From positions 682,001 through 746,000 of the forward strand of contig NZ_CP122537.1 of the NCBI RefSeq assembly GCF_029853695.1: 64,000 nt of DNA, given 5' to 3'. The position numbers and the translations under genes were made by a program. The notes under the pieces were generated by a model, which saw only the letters and a list, made by a program, of their open reading frames with translations, searched no databases and was not told the DNA's origin. Shown one piece after another: positions 25,647 through 32,969 of the stretch (position 1 is its first letter; every line of letters begins with the position of its first letter). The DNA is from Jannaschia sp. GRR-S6-38 (GTDB taxonomy: Bacteria > Pseudomonadota > Alphaproteobacteria > Rhodobacterales > Rhodobacteraceae).

Positions 25647-26666
25647 TCACTCGAACAGATCGCCCTCGCGGCGCGGCGCGTCCAGCCCCAGATGCGCCCA
25701 GCCCTTCTGCGCGAGCATCCGCCCGCGCGGGGTGCGCGCGATCAGGCCCTGTTGCAGCAGGAACGGCTCGATCACCTCCTCCAGCGCGTCGCGGCTTTCC
25801 GACAGGGCGGCGGCCAGCGTCTCGATCCCCACGGGCCCGCCGCCGTAATTCTCGGCCATCAGACCCAGATAGCGGCGGTCGGCGCCGTCGAGCCCGAGGT
25901 GATCCACGCCCAGCCGCGTCAGCGCGTTGTCGGCAATCGCGCGGGTGACCTGCCCGTCGCCCTCGACCACGGCGAAATCGACCACCCGGCGCAGCAGCCG
26001 CCCGGCGATGCGCGGCGTGCCGCGGGCGCGGCGCGCGATCTCCTGCGCGCCTTCCTCCGATGCGGGCGCCCCCATCAGCCGCGCGCCGCGGGTCACGATC
26101 TGGTGCAGCTCCGGCACGGTGTAGAATTGCAGCCGCGTCGGGATGCCGAACCGGTCGCGCAGGGGCGTGGTCAGCAGGCCCAGCCGGGTTGTCGCGCCGA
26201 CCAGCGTGAAGGGCTGCAGGTCGATGCGCACCGTCCTCGCCGCCGGACCTTCGCCGATGACGAGGTCCAGCGCGAAATCCTCGAGCGCGGGATAGAGCAC
26301 CTCCTCCACCGCCGGGTTCAGGCGGTGGATCTCGTCGATGAAGAGCACGTCCCGCGCCTCGAGATTGGTCAGGATCGCGGCGAGGTCGCCCGCCTTGGCA
26401 AGCACCGGGCCCGAGGTCATCCGGAATCCCACGCCCAGCTCGCGCGCCATGATCTGCGCCAGCGTCGTCTTGCCTAGGCCCGGCGGTCCGTGGAACAGCA
26501 CGTGATCCATCGCCTCGCCGCGCCGCCGCGCGCTCTCGATGAAGACGCGCAGATTGGCCCGCGCCTCCGCCTGGCCGATGAACTCGTCCAGCACCTGCGG
26601 CCGCAGCGCCCGGTCATCGGGCACGGCATCCGGCGCGGCGGGGTCGAGAAGGGGGTCGCGGTCCAT
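25647..26666 (-). CDS. ruvB: Holliday junction branch migration helicase RuvB
   Basis: A 339-residue hexameric AAA+ motor that drives branch migration of Holliday junctions bound by RuvA. Walker A is GPPGLGKTT, Walker B is LFIDEIHRL, sensor 1 is GATTRLGLL and the arginine finger region is PLRDRFGI. The C-terminal winged helix ends in [15 protein letters not shown]. The ATG at 26666 has a GTG immediately before it in frame. It is the last gene of the minus-strand unit ruvC-ruvA-ruvB; an acyl-CoA synthetase follows on the same strand about 100 bp later. Confidence 0.97.
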   Translation of the reverse strand: MDRDPLLDPAAPDAVPDDRALRPQVLDEFIGQAEARANLRVFIESARRRGEAMDHVLFHGPPGLGKTTLAQIMARELGVGFRMTSGPVLAKAGDLAAILTNLEARDVLFIDEIHRLNPAVEEVLYPALEDFALDLVIGEGPAARTVRIDLQPFTLVGATTRLGLLTTPLRDRFGIPTRLQFYTVPELHQIVTRGARLMGAPASEEGAQEIARRARGTPRIAGRLLRRVVDFAVVEGDGQVTRAIADNALTRLGVDHLGLDGADRRYLGLMAENYGGGPVGIETLAAALSESRDALEEVIEPFLLQQGLIARTPRGRMLAQKGWAHLGLDAPRREGDLFE

Positions 26667-26754
26667 CACGGCGCGGCTGTGGCACGGGGCGCGGTCGGAG
26701 ACCAGCCCCTCGCCCCCGTCGGCACGGCGCGGCCTCGGGTCAGGCCCATCCGCA

Positions 26755-27393
26755 TCACTCCCCCGGCGCCAGGCGCTTCAGCGCGGCGCGGATCAGCGTG
26801 GCGGTGTCGCCCGCTTCATCGGCGGATTCGGCCACGGCGCGGGCGGCGTCCACCGGGGCGTAGCCGAGATTGGCCAGCGCGGAGAGCGCTTCCGCTTGCG
26901 CGCCAGCGTGTTTCGGCGGTGTGGGGGCGGCGGGCGCGTCACCGGGGGCGGTCTCGACCAGCGGATCCTCGGCGGCGCCCATCGCCATCAGGGCCGGCGC
27001 CTTGCCCTTCAGCTCGAGGACCACACGCTGCGCGATCTTCGGGCCGACGCCGGGCGCGGCCTTCACCGCCGCCGCATCGCCCAGCGCGATGGCGCGCGAC
27101 ACGCCGTCCGCGCCCAGCGTTCCGAGGATCGCAAGCGACCCCTTCGCCCCGATCCCCTGCACCGAGGTCAGGAGCCGGTGCCATTCCCGCTCCTGCACCG
27201 TCAGGAAGCCGAAAAGCTGCAGCAGGTCCTCGCGCACCAGAAGCTCGGTCCAGAGGGCGCAGGGCGATTTCAAGGGCGGCAACGCGGCCAGCGTGCGGTC
27301 GGAGACATGCACGACATAGCCCACGCCGCCCACATCCAGCAGGATGTGATCGGCGCCCTTGTGGTCCAGCCGTCCGGTCAGCCGTCCGATCAC
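26755..27393 (-). CDS. ruvA: Holliday junction DNA-binding protein RuvA
   Basis: A 212-residue tetrameric junction-binding subunit that targets RuvB. The N-terminal OB domain starts [12 protein letters not shown] and holds [11 protein letters not shown]. The helix-hairpin-helix domain includes [14 protein letters not shown] and [18 protein letters not shown] variable Ala/Pro linker leads to domain III ([15 protein letters not shown]), which contacts RuvB. The GTG start at 27393 overlaps the ruvC stop (GTGA), so the two are translationally coupled; the open frame extends upstream without homology. Confidence 0.95.
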   Translation of the reverse strand: MIGRLTGRLDHKGADHILLDVGGVGYVVHVSDRTLAALPPLKSPCALWTELLVREDLLQLFGFLTVQEREWHRLLTSVQGIGAKGSLAILGTLGADGVSRAIALGDAAAVKAAPGVGPKIAQRVVLELKGKAPALMAMGAAEDPLVETAPGDAPAAPTPPKHAGAQAEALSALANLGYAPVDAARAVAESADEAGDTATLIRAALKRLAPGE

Positions 27394-27893
27394 GCGCGCG
27401 CTCCGATGGCGGCCGCCAGCCGGCCCGCGCTTTGCAGGTGGAAAGCGTGGCACAGCGCGATGGCCAGCGCGTCGGCCGCATCGGCGCTGTCGGGGGCGCA
27501 GCCGGGCAGCTGCATCTTCACCATATGCGCGATCTGGTCCTTGCCCGCGTGGCCCACGCCGACTACCGCCTTCTTGACGGCGTTGGGGGCGTATTCGCCG
27601 ACCGCCAGCCCCGCTTGCGCGGGCACCAGCATGGCGATGCCGCGCGCCTGGCCCAGCTTGAGCGTGCTCTGCCCGCCGGCATTGACGAAGGTCTGTTCGA
27701 CCGCCGCCGCGTCGGGGCGGTGGGTGGCCAGAACCGCCGAGAGCAGGCCGTGCAGCGACAGGAGCCGCGCGCCCATCCCCTCGCCCTCGGGGCGGCAGGT
27801 GCCGTTGGCGACGTGGCGCAGGCGCGCGCCGTCGGTTTCGATCACGCCCCAGCCGCAGGCCCGAAGCCCCGGATCGATCCCCATCACGCGCAT
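27390..27893 (-). CDS. ruvC: Holliday junction resolvase RuvC
   Basis: A 167-residue dimeric endonuclease that nicks symmetric strands of a four-way junction. The acidic catalytic residues sit in [13 protein letters not shown] (Asp7 region), [10 protein letters not shown], and the C-terminal [16 protein letters not shown]. The length is normal. The start at 27893 gives the canonical [10 protein letters not shown]-terminus. It is the first gene of ruvCAB. Upstream lies about 280 bp shared with the divergent DUF1127 gene. Confidence 0.96.
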   Translation of the reverse strand: MRVMGIDPGLRACGWGVIETDGARLRHVANGTCRPEGEGMGARLLSLHGLLSAVLATHRPDAAAVEQTFVNAGGQSTLKLGQARGIAMLVPAQAGLAVGEYAPNAVKKAVVGVGHAGKDQIAHMVKMQLPGCAPDSADAADALAIALCHAFHLQSAGRLAAAIGARA

Positions 27894-28033
27894 CTGCCCT
27901 GCCCCGATGTTCCTCGTTTGTATCAGGCTAGCATGCCGAATCCGACAGGGCCAGCGCGCTGTCAGCCACCGCCCCCGGCAGCGGCGCGATAGCCACCTTG
28001 GGACCGGGCGATACCGCACCCCGCCGGGTTCGC

Positions 28034-28047
28034 ATGCTGCTATGCAG
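28034..28047. promoter_or_regulatory. 14-bp repeat upstream of the first DUF1127 gene
   Basis: ATGCTGCTATGCAG at 28034-28047 recurs exactly at 28389-28402, about 100-130 bp upstream of each DUF1127 start. Here it sits in GCAT-N6-ATGC. Being palindromic and shared by the two related genes it may be an operator. Confidence 0.45.
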
Positions 28048-28173
28048 AAAGCGCATGACGGGCATGTCTGCTTACCAATTGTGCAGTATGAAAACCGGCC
28101 CTACCTGCAGTCCATCCAAGGGCGGCCCGATGGCCGTCCAGCGCCCCACCCGCTTCGACACAGGATATCCGCC

Positions 28174-28371
28174 ATGGCCAGCTTCGACACCTTCAACACC
28201 GCCCGCCCCGCCCTGCCGACCACCGGCCTGTTCTCGGCCCTTCTCGGCCGCGTCGTGGCGTGGAACGACCGCCGCGTGACGGTCAAGATGCTCTCCAAGC
28301 TGACCGACCGCGAGCTGCGCGACATCGGCCTGGAGCGCGGCGATATCGACGCCTTCGCCGCCCGCGGCTGA
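28174..28371 (+). CDS. DUF1127 (YjiS-like) small protein
   Basis: A 65-residue basic small protein ending in the DUF1127 signature KLTDRELRDIGLERGDIDAF. In Rhodobacter a DUF1127 protein (CcaF1) binds RNA and affects small-RNA maturation and turnover, and these genes are typically induced by stress. The ATG at 28174 follows AGGA (28161-28164) by about 9 bp. A second DUF1127 gene lies 130 bp downstream, and a 14-bp repeat occurs before each. The N-terminal half is low-complexity and not conserved. Confidence 0.85.
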   Translation: MASFDTFNTARPALPTTGLFSALLGRVVAWNDRRVTVKMLSKLTDRELRDIGLERGDIDAFAARG

Positions 28372-28386
28372 ACCCCGCCGCATCGT

Positions 28387-28407
28387 GGATGCTGCTATGC
28401 AGCATCC
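28387..28407. promoter_or_regulatory. perfect palindrome upstream of the second DUF1127 gene
   Basis: Arms of 9 bp (28387-28395 and 28399-28407) with a TAT centre. It contains the same 14-mer found at 28034-28047. It could be a transcription-factor site or a small hairpin after the first gene. Confidence 0.5.
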
Positions 28408-28457
28408 GCAGCGGTGCCTTGCAGATCCGGCAATTGTCGGCACCCCCGGCCGGGGCC

Positions 28458-28496
28458 ATCTCCTGAAGCGAGCGCAACGCTCGCATCCAAGGAGAT
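28458..28496 (+). promoter_or_regulatory. hairpin sequestering the ribosome-binding site of the second DUF1127 gene
   Basis: Outer stem ATCTCCT (28458-28464) pairs with AGGAGAT (28490-28496), and inner stem GCGAGCG (28468-28474) pairs with CGCTCGC (28478-28484) around a CAA loop. The outer arm contains the AAGGAG ribosome site located before the ATG at 28502. It would close translation until melted or unfolded, in the manner of thermosensors or small-RNA targets. Confidence 0.65.
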
Positions 28497-28501
28497 ACGA
28501 C

Positions 28502-28660
28502 ATGACCGAGATCAGGAACGCCCTCGCCGCCGCCCTCTCGGGCAAGCTGGCCGATTGGAGCCGCCGCCGCGCCGTGCGCCGCGACCTCTACCGGCTGGAC
28601 GAGAGATCGCTGGAGGATATCGGCTTCAATCGCGCCGATGTCGACATCCGCTTCGGCTGA
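28502..28660 (+). CDS. DUF1127 (YjiS-like) small protein, second copy
   Basis: A 52-residue protein with the DUF1127 core RRRAVRRDLYRLDERSLEDIGF. It is shorter than the upstream paralogue and starts MTEIRNALAAAL. The ribosome site AAGGAGATACGAC is strong in sequence but is paired in a two-part stem-loop (28458-28496). The transcript ends in a stem-loop that displays CCUCCUCCC (28687-28725), a motif known from stress-induced RNAs found next to DUF1127 genes in Rhodobacterales. Control after transcription is therefore likely. Confidence 0.85.
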   Translation: MTEIRNALAAALSGKLADWSRRRAVRRDLYRLDERSLEDIGFNRADVDIRFG

Positions 28661-28686
28661 CGCGGCCCCCAATCCAACAATGCCTT

Positions 28687-28725
28687 GCGCGCCCGTCCTC
28701 CTCCCGAGGCGGGCGCGCTTTCGTT
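28687..28725 (+). terminator. CCUCCUCCC stem-loop terminator (CcsR/cuckoo-RNA-like)
   Basis: Stem 28687-28695 pairs with 28710-28718 and continues as CCTC/GAGG around a one-base bulge, followed by TTTCGTT. The apical part is CCTCCTCCC (28697-28705), an anti-Shine-Dalgarno sequence. CcsR (cuckoo) RNAs downstream of DUF1127 genes carry the same motif, but normally in two stem-loops; only one is seen here. Confidence 0.7.
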
Positions 28726-28732
28726 CGGGGCC

Positions 28733-29620
28733 TCAGCCGCGGCGCAGCGTCAGAGTAGTCCAGTCGCCCAGCTCGCGCCGGGCCGCCAGCGCGAAGCCCG
28801 CCGCGTCATAGGCGGCGATCACGTCCTCGGCCTGAGGATTGAGGATGCCCGACAGGATCGCGTGGCCGCCCGACGCCGCGGCACGCGCCATGGCGGGCGC
28901 GAGCTCGATCAAGGGGCCCTTCAGGATATTCGCGAAGATCAGGTCGAACGGCCCGGCGAGATCCGGATGGTCGAAGCCCGCCGCCTCGACGCAGGTGACG
29001 CGGCCCGCCATGCCGTTGACCCGCAGGTTGGCCTCGGCCACCTCGACGGCCACCGCGTCGATATCGGAGGCGACGACGGGCGCATCGGGCCAGACCCGCG
29101 CCGCCGCCATCGCCAGAACCGCCGTCCCCGCCCCGATATCGGCCACGGGGCCGGGGGCCAGCCCGTCCTGCAGCAGCGCCTCTAAGGCCAGAAGGCAGCC
29201 CTGCGTGGTGCCGTGATGGCCGGTACCGAAGGCCATCGCCGCCTCGATCAGCAGCGCGACGCGGTCATCGGGCACCCGGTCGGCATCGTGGCTGCCATAG
29301 ACGAAGAAGCGCCCAGCCTCGACGGGCTGCAGCTCGCGGCGCACATGGGCGACCCAGTCGGTGGGCGGCAGTTCCGAGACGGCGAAAGGCCTCGCGCCGA
29401 AGGCCGCGGCCAGCAGCGCCAGCGCCGTGTCGTCGGGCGCCGCGGCGAAATAGCCGCCGACTTCCCAGAGGCCCGAGCCGTCCTCAATCTCGAAGACGCC
29501 CACGCCGTCGGGGGCGGGATCCATCTCCTCCATCGCGGCGCCAAGACGCTCGGCGCGGTCGCGGTCGGGCAGCGTCGTCAGCGCGGTCCAGCTGGCGGGG
29601 GTGACGTGGTCGTCGGACAT
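28733..29620 (-). CDS. prmA: ribosomal protein L11 methyltransferase
   Basis: A 295-residue SAM-dependent enzyme that trimethylates ribosomal protein L11. An N-terminal substrate-recognition domain (about 1-110) is followed by the Rossmann domain: FGTGHHGTTQGCL, SAM motif I VADIGAGTAVLAMAAA, acidic VVASDID, and the PrmA motif DLIFANILKGPL. The start at 29620 is chosen because homology begins there, although the frame is open far upstream. It converges on the DUF1127 gene and diverges from the gene leading into ybgC. Confidence 0.92.
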   Translation of the reverse strand: MSDDHVTPASWTALTTLPDRDRAERLGAAMEEMDPAPDGVGVFEIEDGSGLWEVGGYFAAAPDDTALALLAAAFGARPFAVSELPPTDWVAHVRRELQPVEAGRFFVYGSHDADRVPDDRVALLIEAAMAFGTGHHGTTQGCLLALEALLQDGLAPGPVADIGAGTAVLAMAAARVWPDAPVVASDIDAVAVEVAEANLRVNGMAGRVTCVEAAGFDHPDLAGPFDLIFANILKGPLIELAPAMARAAASGGHAILSGILNPQAEDVIAAYDAAGFALAARRELGDWTTLTLRRG

Positions 29621-29812
29621 GCGGGGGCTCCGGGCTGCGGGCGGGATCGGCCTGCCCATGAGCCGCGGCGCCGGTCGGGTCAAGGCCGCGGGCGGCAGCC
29701 GGGCGTCCCGTCCCATCGCGTGAAACACCGCGCGCCAGTGCCGCCCCGTCTTGCACGAGACCGCCGGGGCGCCGGTCTGGCCTCCGCCATCCGGGCATGG
29801 CATCCCCGCCCC

Positions 29813-30445
29813 ATGACACCGCTCGACCCGCAAGCCGTCTCGGCGCTCTTCACCCGCGCCGACGGCGCGTTCCTCTTCGCCCGCTGGGGGCGCCCCATCG
29901 CGCCCGTCGTCTTCGGCGTGACCGACGAGACGGTCGCCGTGCTCAAGGGCGCGATCGAGGCGCTCTGCGTGCTGACCGGCCACAAGATGGCCGAGACCGA
30001 TCCCGAGCTGGGCGCCAACCTCATGGTGTTTTTCCTGCGCGACTGGGACGAGCTGCCGGCGACGCCCAATCTCGACCGGCTGGTACCCGGGCTGGGCCCG
30101 CTGGTCGCGCGCTTGAAGGCGGCCGAGGCCAACCAGTATCGCATCTTCCGCTTCGACGACGCGGGGGCGATCAAGGCCTGTTTCTCGTTCATCCGGATGG
30201 ACGAGCATCTCGGCCAGGTCCCCGCCGATACGCTGGCGCTGAACCAGATGGTGCAGGCGCATCTTCTGTGGTCCGACACGGCCTTTACCGACGCTTCGCC
30301 GCTGGCGATGGTCGAAGGCCACGCGGTGCTGCGTCCCGACATCGCCGACCTGATGCGCGCGGCCTATGACCCGGTGCTTCCCGCGATGGCGCAGGACCCG
30401 GCCCATGCGCTGCGCCTGGCCGCCCGGCTGGGGCGCGCGCAATGA
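29813..30445 (+). CDS. conserved-looking hypothetical protein upstream of ybgC
   Basis: A 210-residue soluble protein of no family I can name. It lacks a signal peptide or membrane helix. Notable stretches are FARWGRPIAPVVFG, GANLMVFFLRDWDELP and NQYRIFRFDDAGAIKACFSF, which read like a folded alpha/beta domain. Its stop overlaps the ybgC start (ATGA), so the two are translationally coupled, placing it at the head of the Tol-Pal transcript. A role in envelope function is an inference from position only. The start at 29813 is the first ATG after the divergent prmA. Confidence 0.7.
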   Translation: MTPLDPQAVSALFTRADGAFLFARWGRPIAPVVFGVTDETVAVLKGAIEALCVLTGHKMAETDPELGANLMVFFLRDWDELPATPNLDRLVPGLGPLVARLKAAEANQYRIFRFDDAGAIKACFSFIRMDEHLGQVPADTLALNQMVQAHLLWSDTAFTDASPLAMVEGHAVLRPDIADLMRAAYDPVLPAMAQDPAHALRLAARLGRAQ

Positions 30446-30846
30446 GCGTCCATCGCTGGCCGCTGCGCGTCTATTACGAGGATGTCGACCTGGCGGGCAT
30501 CGTCTATTACGCCAACTACCTGCGCTTCATCGAGCGCGCCCGCTCCGAGATGGTGCGCGAGGCGGGGATCGACCAGGCGGCGATGCGCGCCGCGGGCGTG
30601 GTCTTCGCCGTCAGCCGCGTCGAGGCGGATTACCGCAGGCCCGCCCGCTACGACGACCACCTGCTGGTCGAGACCCGGCTGGTGTCGCGCACGGCGGCGC
30701 GGTTCGTCATGGCCCAGCGCGTGTTGCGGGGCGAGGAGACGCTCTTCGCCGCGGAGGTCACCATCGTAAGCATGAGCCTCGACGGCCGCCCCTGCCGGTT
30801 GCCCCGCGCGGTCGCGGAAATGCCGTTGGCGGATACGGTGCCTTAA
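30442..30846 (+). CDS. ybgC: Tol-Pal-associated acyl-CoA thioesterase
   Basis: A 134-residue hot-dog-fold thioesterase that hydrolyses acyl-CoA or acyl-ACP and is almost always linked to tol-pal. The active-site motif is VYYEDVDLAGIVYYANYLRF with Asp16 in the catalytic position. The start overlaps the preceding gene by 4 bp. It is followed 25 bp later by a TagO/VasI-like gene that sits between ybgC and tolQ, an unusual position. It probably acts on phospholipid acyl groups at the inner face of the membrane. Confidence 0.94.
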   Translation: MSVHRWPLRVYYEDVDLAGIVYYANYLRFIERARSEMVREAGIDQAAMRAAGVVFAVSRVEADYRRPARYDDHLLVETRLVSRTAARFVMAQRVLRGEETLFAAEVTIVSMSLDGRPCRLPRAVAEMPLADTVP

Positions 30847-30871
30847 CCCACGGGCGGGCAGGTTGCCCGCG

Positions 30872-31630
30872 ATGAAACGCCGATTTCCCAAACTTCTTCT
30901 GGTCCGGGGCCTCGCGCTCGTGGTGGCGCTCTGCTCGGGCTGGCTGCTGGCGCATCATTTCGCGCTCTCGGCCGCCCGCGCTGCGCAGCCCGTCCCGGCT
31001 CCGCAGGCGCCCCCGGCGACGCCCCGCCCGCCCTCGCCCATATCCGCACCGCGTCCCGCTCTGCGCCAGCCGCCGCCCGCGCCCGCACCTGTGCCCAATC
31101 CGGTCGCGCTGCGCCCGCCCGGGTGGCGCGTGCTGGAGGAGGCGGCCGCCTTCTCGGGGCTGTGCAACGTGTTCCTGTCGGTGCCGAGCGGCGCACCGCT
31201 GACCTGCGGGCCGCGCCGGCGTGCGACGCTGTTCCTGCGCTGCCTCGAGGACCGGACCGCGGCCTATGTCGCGCATGACTGCCAGACGCCCGGCGGCGCG
31301 GAGGGCTGGCCCGTCGGCCTGCGCCTCGACGCGGGAGAGCCGCGCGTGGCGATGCTGGATGTCGACCGGCGGGGCGAGGCCTTCGGCCATTGGGACTATC
31401 GCGGCGCGCGCGAATTCATCGAGAGCCTTCTGGGGGCCGAGCGGCTGCATCTGCGCTTCACCGACGGGTCGGGCACGACCGAGCGCGTCACCTTTCCCGT
31501 CGCCGATCTTGCGGCCCCGCTGGCCCGCCTGGCCGCCGCCTGCCATTGGTCCGAGGTGCCGCCCTGGGCGGCCGCATCGGACGCGCCGGGCGGCCCCCAG
31601 GCGGCCGCCGATCCGCGTCCCGGCCCCTGA
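30872..31630 (+). CDS. TagO/VasI-like membrane-anchored protein
   Basis: A 252-residue protein with an N-terminal membrane anchor (about 7-28), a Pro/Ala-rich linker (about 40-82) and a periplasmic domain. That domain resembles TagO/VasI of type VI secretion: WRVLEEAAAF, NVFLSV, ATLFLRCLEDRTAAYV, FIESLLGAERLHLRF and the ending LARLAAACHW follow the VasI pattern in order. The paired cysteines may form disulfides. No type VI gene is in the window; the gene stands between ybgC and tolQ, so a Tol-Pal or envelope role is likely. The ATG at 30872 is chosen over a TTG three codons upstream. Confidence 0.68.
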   Translation: MKRRFPKLLLVRGLALVVALCSGWLLAHHFALSAARAAQPVPAPQAPPATPRPPSPISAPRPALRQPPPAPAPVPNPVALRPPGWRVLEEAAAFSGLCNVFLSVPSGAPLTCGPRRRATLFLRCLEDRTAAYVAHDCQTPGGAEGWPVGLRLDAGEPRVAMLDVDRRGEAFGHWDYRGAREFIESLLGAERLHLRFTDGSGTTERVTFPVADLAAPLARLAAACHWSEVPPWAAASDAPGGPQAAADPRPGP

Positions 31631-31766
31631 TCACAAGGCCGCGATCAGCCCGCGCGACATTCCGCCGAACCCCTGATCGCCCTCGCCATCCGACTTCCCA
31701 TCTGCTAGCTTGCTTCGCAATGACGGCGGCGCGAAACGCCGCGATACGAAAGGACGGGCAGTCCAC

Positions 31767-32465
31767 ATGGAGACGGAAGTTCTGGCAGCCGCCAGCGAGA
31801 TCGATTTCTCGCTATGGGCGCTGTTCTGGCGCGCGACCTTCATCGTGAAGGTGGTGATGGTGATGCTGTTCGCGGCCTCGATCTGGGTCTGGGCGGTGCT
31901 CTTGCAGAAGATCGTGCAGTTCCGCCGCGCCAAGTCGCGCGCCGCCGCCTTCGACCGCGCCTTCTGGTCGGGCGAGCCGCTGGACGAGCTCTACGACCAG
32001 ATCGGCGACCGGCCCTCCTCGGCCTCGGAACGGATCTTCGCGGCGGCGATGTCGGAATGGAACCGCAGCCACCGCGACGATGGCGGGCTGATCGCGGGCG
32101 CGCAGGCGCGGATCGACCGCACAATGGACGTGGCCATCGCCAAGGAGCGCGACCGCCTGACCAGCGGCCTGACCTTCCTGGCCACCGTGGGCTCGACCGG
32201 GCCCTTCGTAGGCCTGTTCGGCACGGTCTGGGGCATCAAGCACGCCTTCGAGCAGATCGCCATCAGCCAGAACACCAACCTCGCCGTCGTGGCGCCGGGC
32301 ATCGCCGAAGCGCTGCTGGCGACGGGCCTGGGCCTTCTGGCCGCGATCCCGGCGGTGGTGTTCTACAACAAGCTCAGCCGCGACGCCGACCGCATCACCG
32401 GCAACTACGAAGCCTTCGCCGACGAGTTCGCCACCATCCTGTCGCGCCAGCTGGACGCGGCCTGA
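31767..32465 (+). CDS. tolQ: Tol-Pal system protein TolQ
   Basis: A 232-residue inner-membrane protein that forms the proton-driven TolQR motor, homologous to ExbB/MotA. Three membrane helices: about 20-42 (VVMVMLFAASIWVWAVLL), about 130-152 (FLATVGSTGPFVGLFGTVWG) and about 167-190. The conserved cytoplasmic region lies between helices 1 and 2. AAGGA precedes the ATG by about 12 bp. tolR follows after 3 bp. About 136 bp of non-coding sequence upstream may hold a promoter, but none is clear. Confidence 0.96.
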   Translation: METEVLAAASEIDFSLWALFWRATFIVKVVMVMLFAASIWVWAVLLQKIVQFRRAKSRAAAFDRAFWSGEPLDELYDQIGDRPSSASERIFAAAMSEWNRSHRDDGGLIAGAQARIDRTMDVAIAKERDRLTSGLTFLATVGSTGPFVGLFGTVWGIKHAFEQIAISQNTNLAVVAPGIAEALLATGLGLLAAIPAVVFYNKLSRDADRITGNYEAFADEFATILSRQLDAA

Positions 32466-32468
32466 GCG

Positions 32469-32966
32469 ATGGGCGCGGGCACGGTTCAGCCCGGCGGCGG
32501 CGGCAATACCGGCCGCAGGCGGCGCGGTGCCCGCCGCGCCGCGCCGATGTCCGAGATCAACGTCACGCCCTTCGTCGACGTGATGCTGGTGCTTCTGATC
32601 ATCTTCATGGTGGCCGCCCCGCTCCTGACAGCGGGCGTGCCGATCGAGCTGCCCGAGACCGCCGCCGCCCCCCTGCCGCAAGAGCAGGAGGAGCCGCTCG
32701 CGCTGACCGTCGCCGCCGATGGCCGCGTACTGATCGGCGCCACCGAGGTGGCCCGCGACGAGCTGCTGCCCCGCCTGCGGGCGATCGCGGGCGAGCGGCA
32801 GGGCGACAAGGTCTTCCTGCGCGCCGACGGCGGCGTCCCCTATGGCGAGGTCATGGTCGTCATGGGCGCGCTGAACGCCGGCGGCTTTCGCAATATCGGG
32901 CTGGTCACCGATCCGGGCGGGCCGGCGCTGGATGGCACCGCACCGGACGCGCCGGACGGGAACTGA
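32469..32966 (+). CDS. tolR: Tol-Pal system protein TolR
   Basis: A 165-residue ExbD/TolR-family motor subunit. A basic N-terminal stretch precedes one membrane helix (about 37-56) with the proton-path Asp37 in NVTPFVDVMLVLLIIFM. The periplasmic domain (about 65-150) includes VFLRADGGVPYGEVMVVMGAL. It interacts with TolQ and regulates energy transfer to TolA. It is spaced 3 bp from both tolQ and tolA, so a single operon is certain. Confidence 0.96.
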   Translation: MGAGTVQPGGGGNTGRRRRGARRAAPMSEINVTPFVDVMLVLLIIFMVAAPLLTAGVPIELPETAAAPLPQEQEEPLALTVAADGRVLIGATEVARDELLPRLRAIAGERQGDKVFLRADGGVPYGEVMVVMGALNAGGFRNIGLVTDPGGPALDGTAPDAPDGN

Positions 32967-32969
32967 GCC

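Noticed and set aside
30872-31630. A type VI secretion locus
   Set aside because: Only a TagO/VasI-like domain is present; no sheath, Hcp, VgrG, TssM or ClpV gene occurs in the window.
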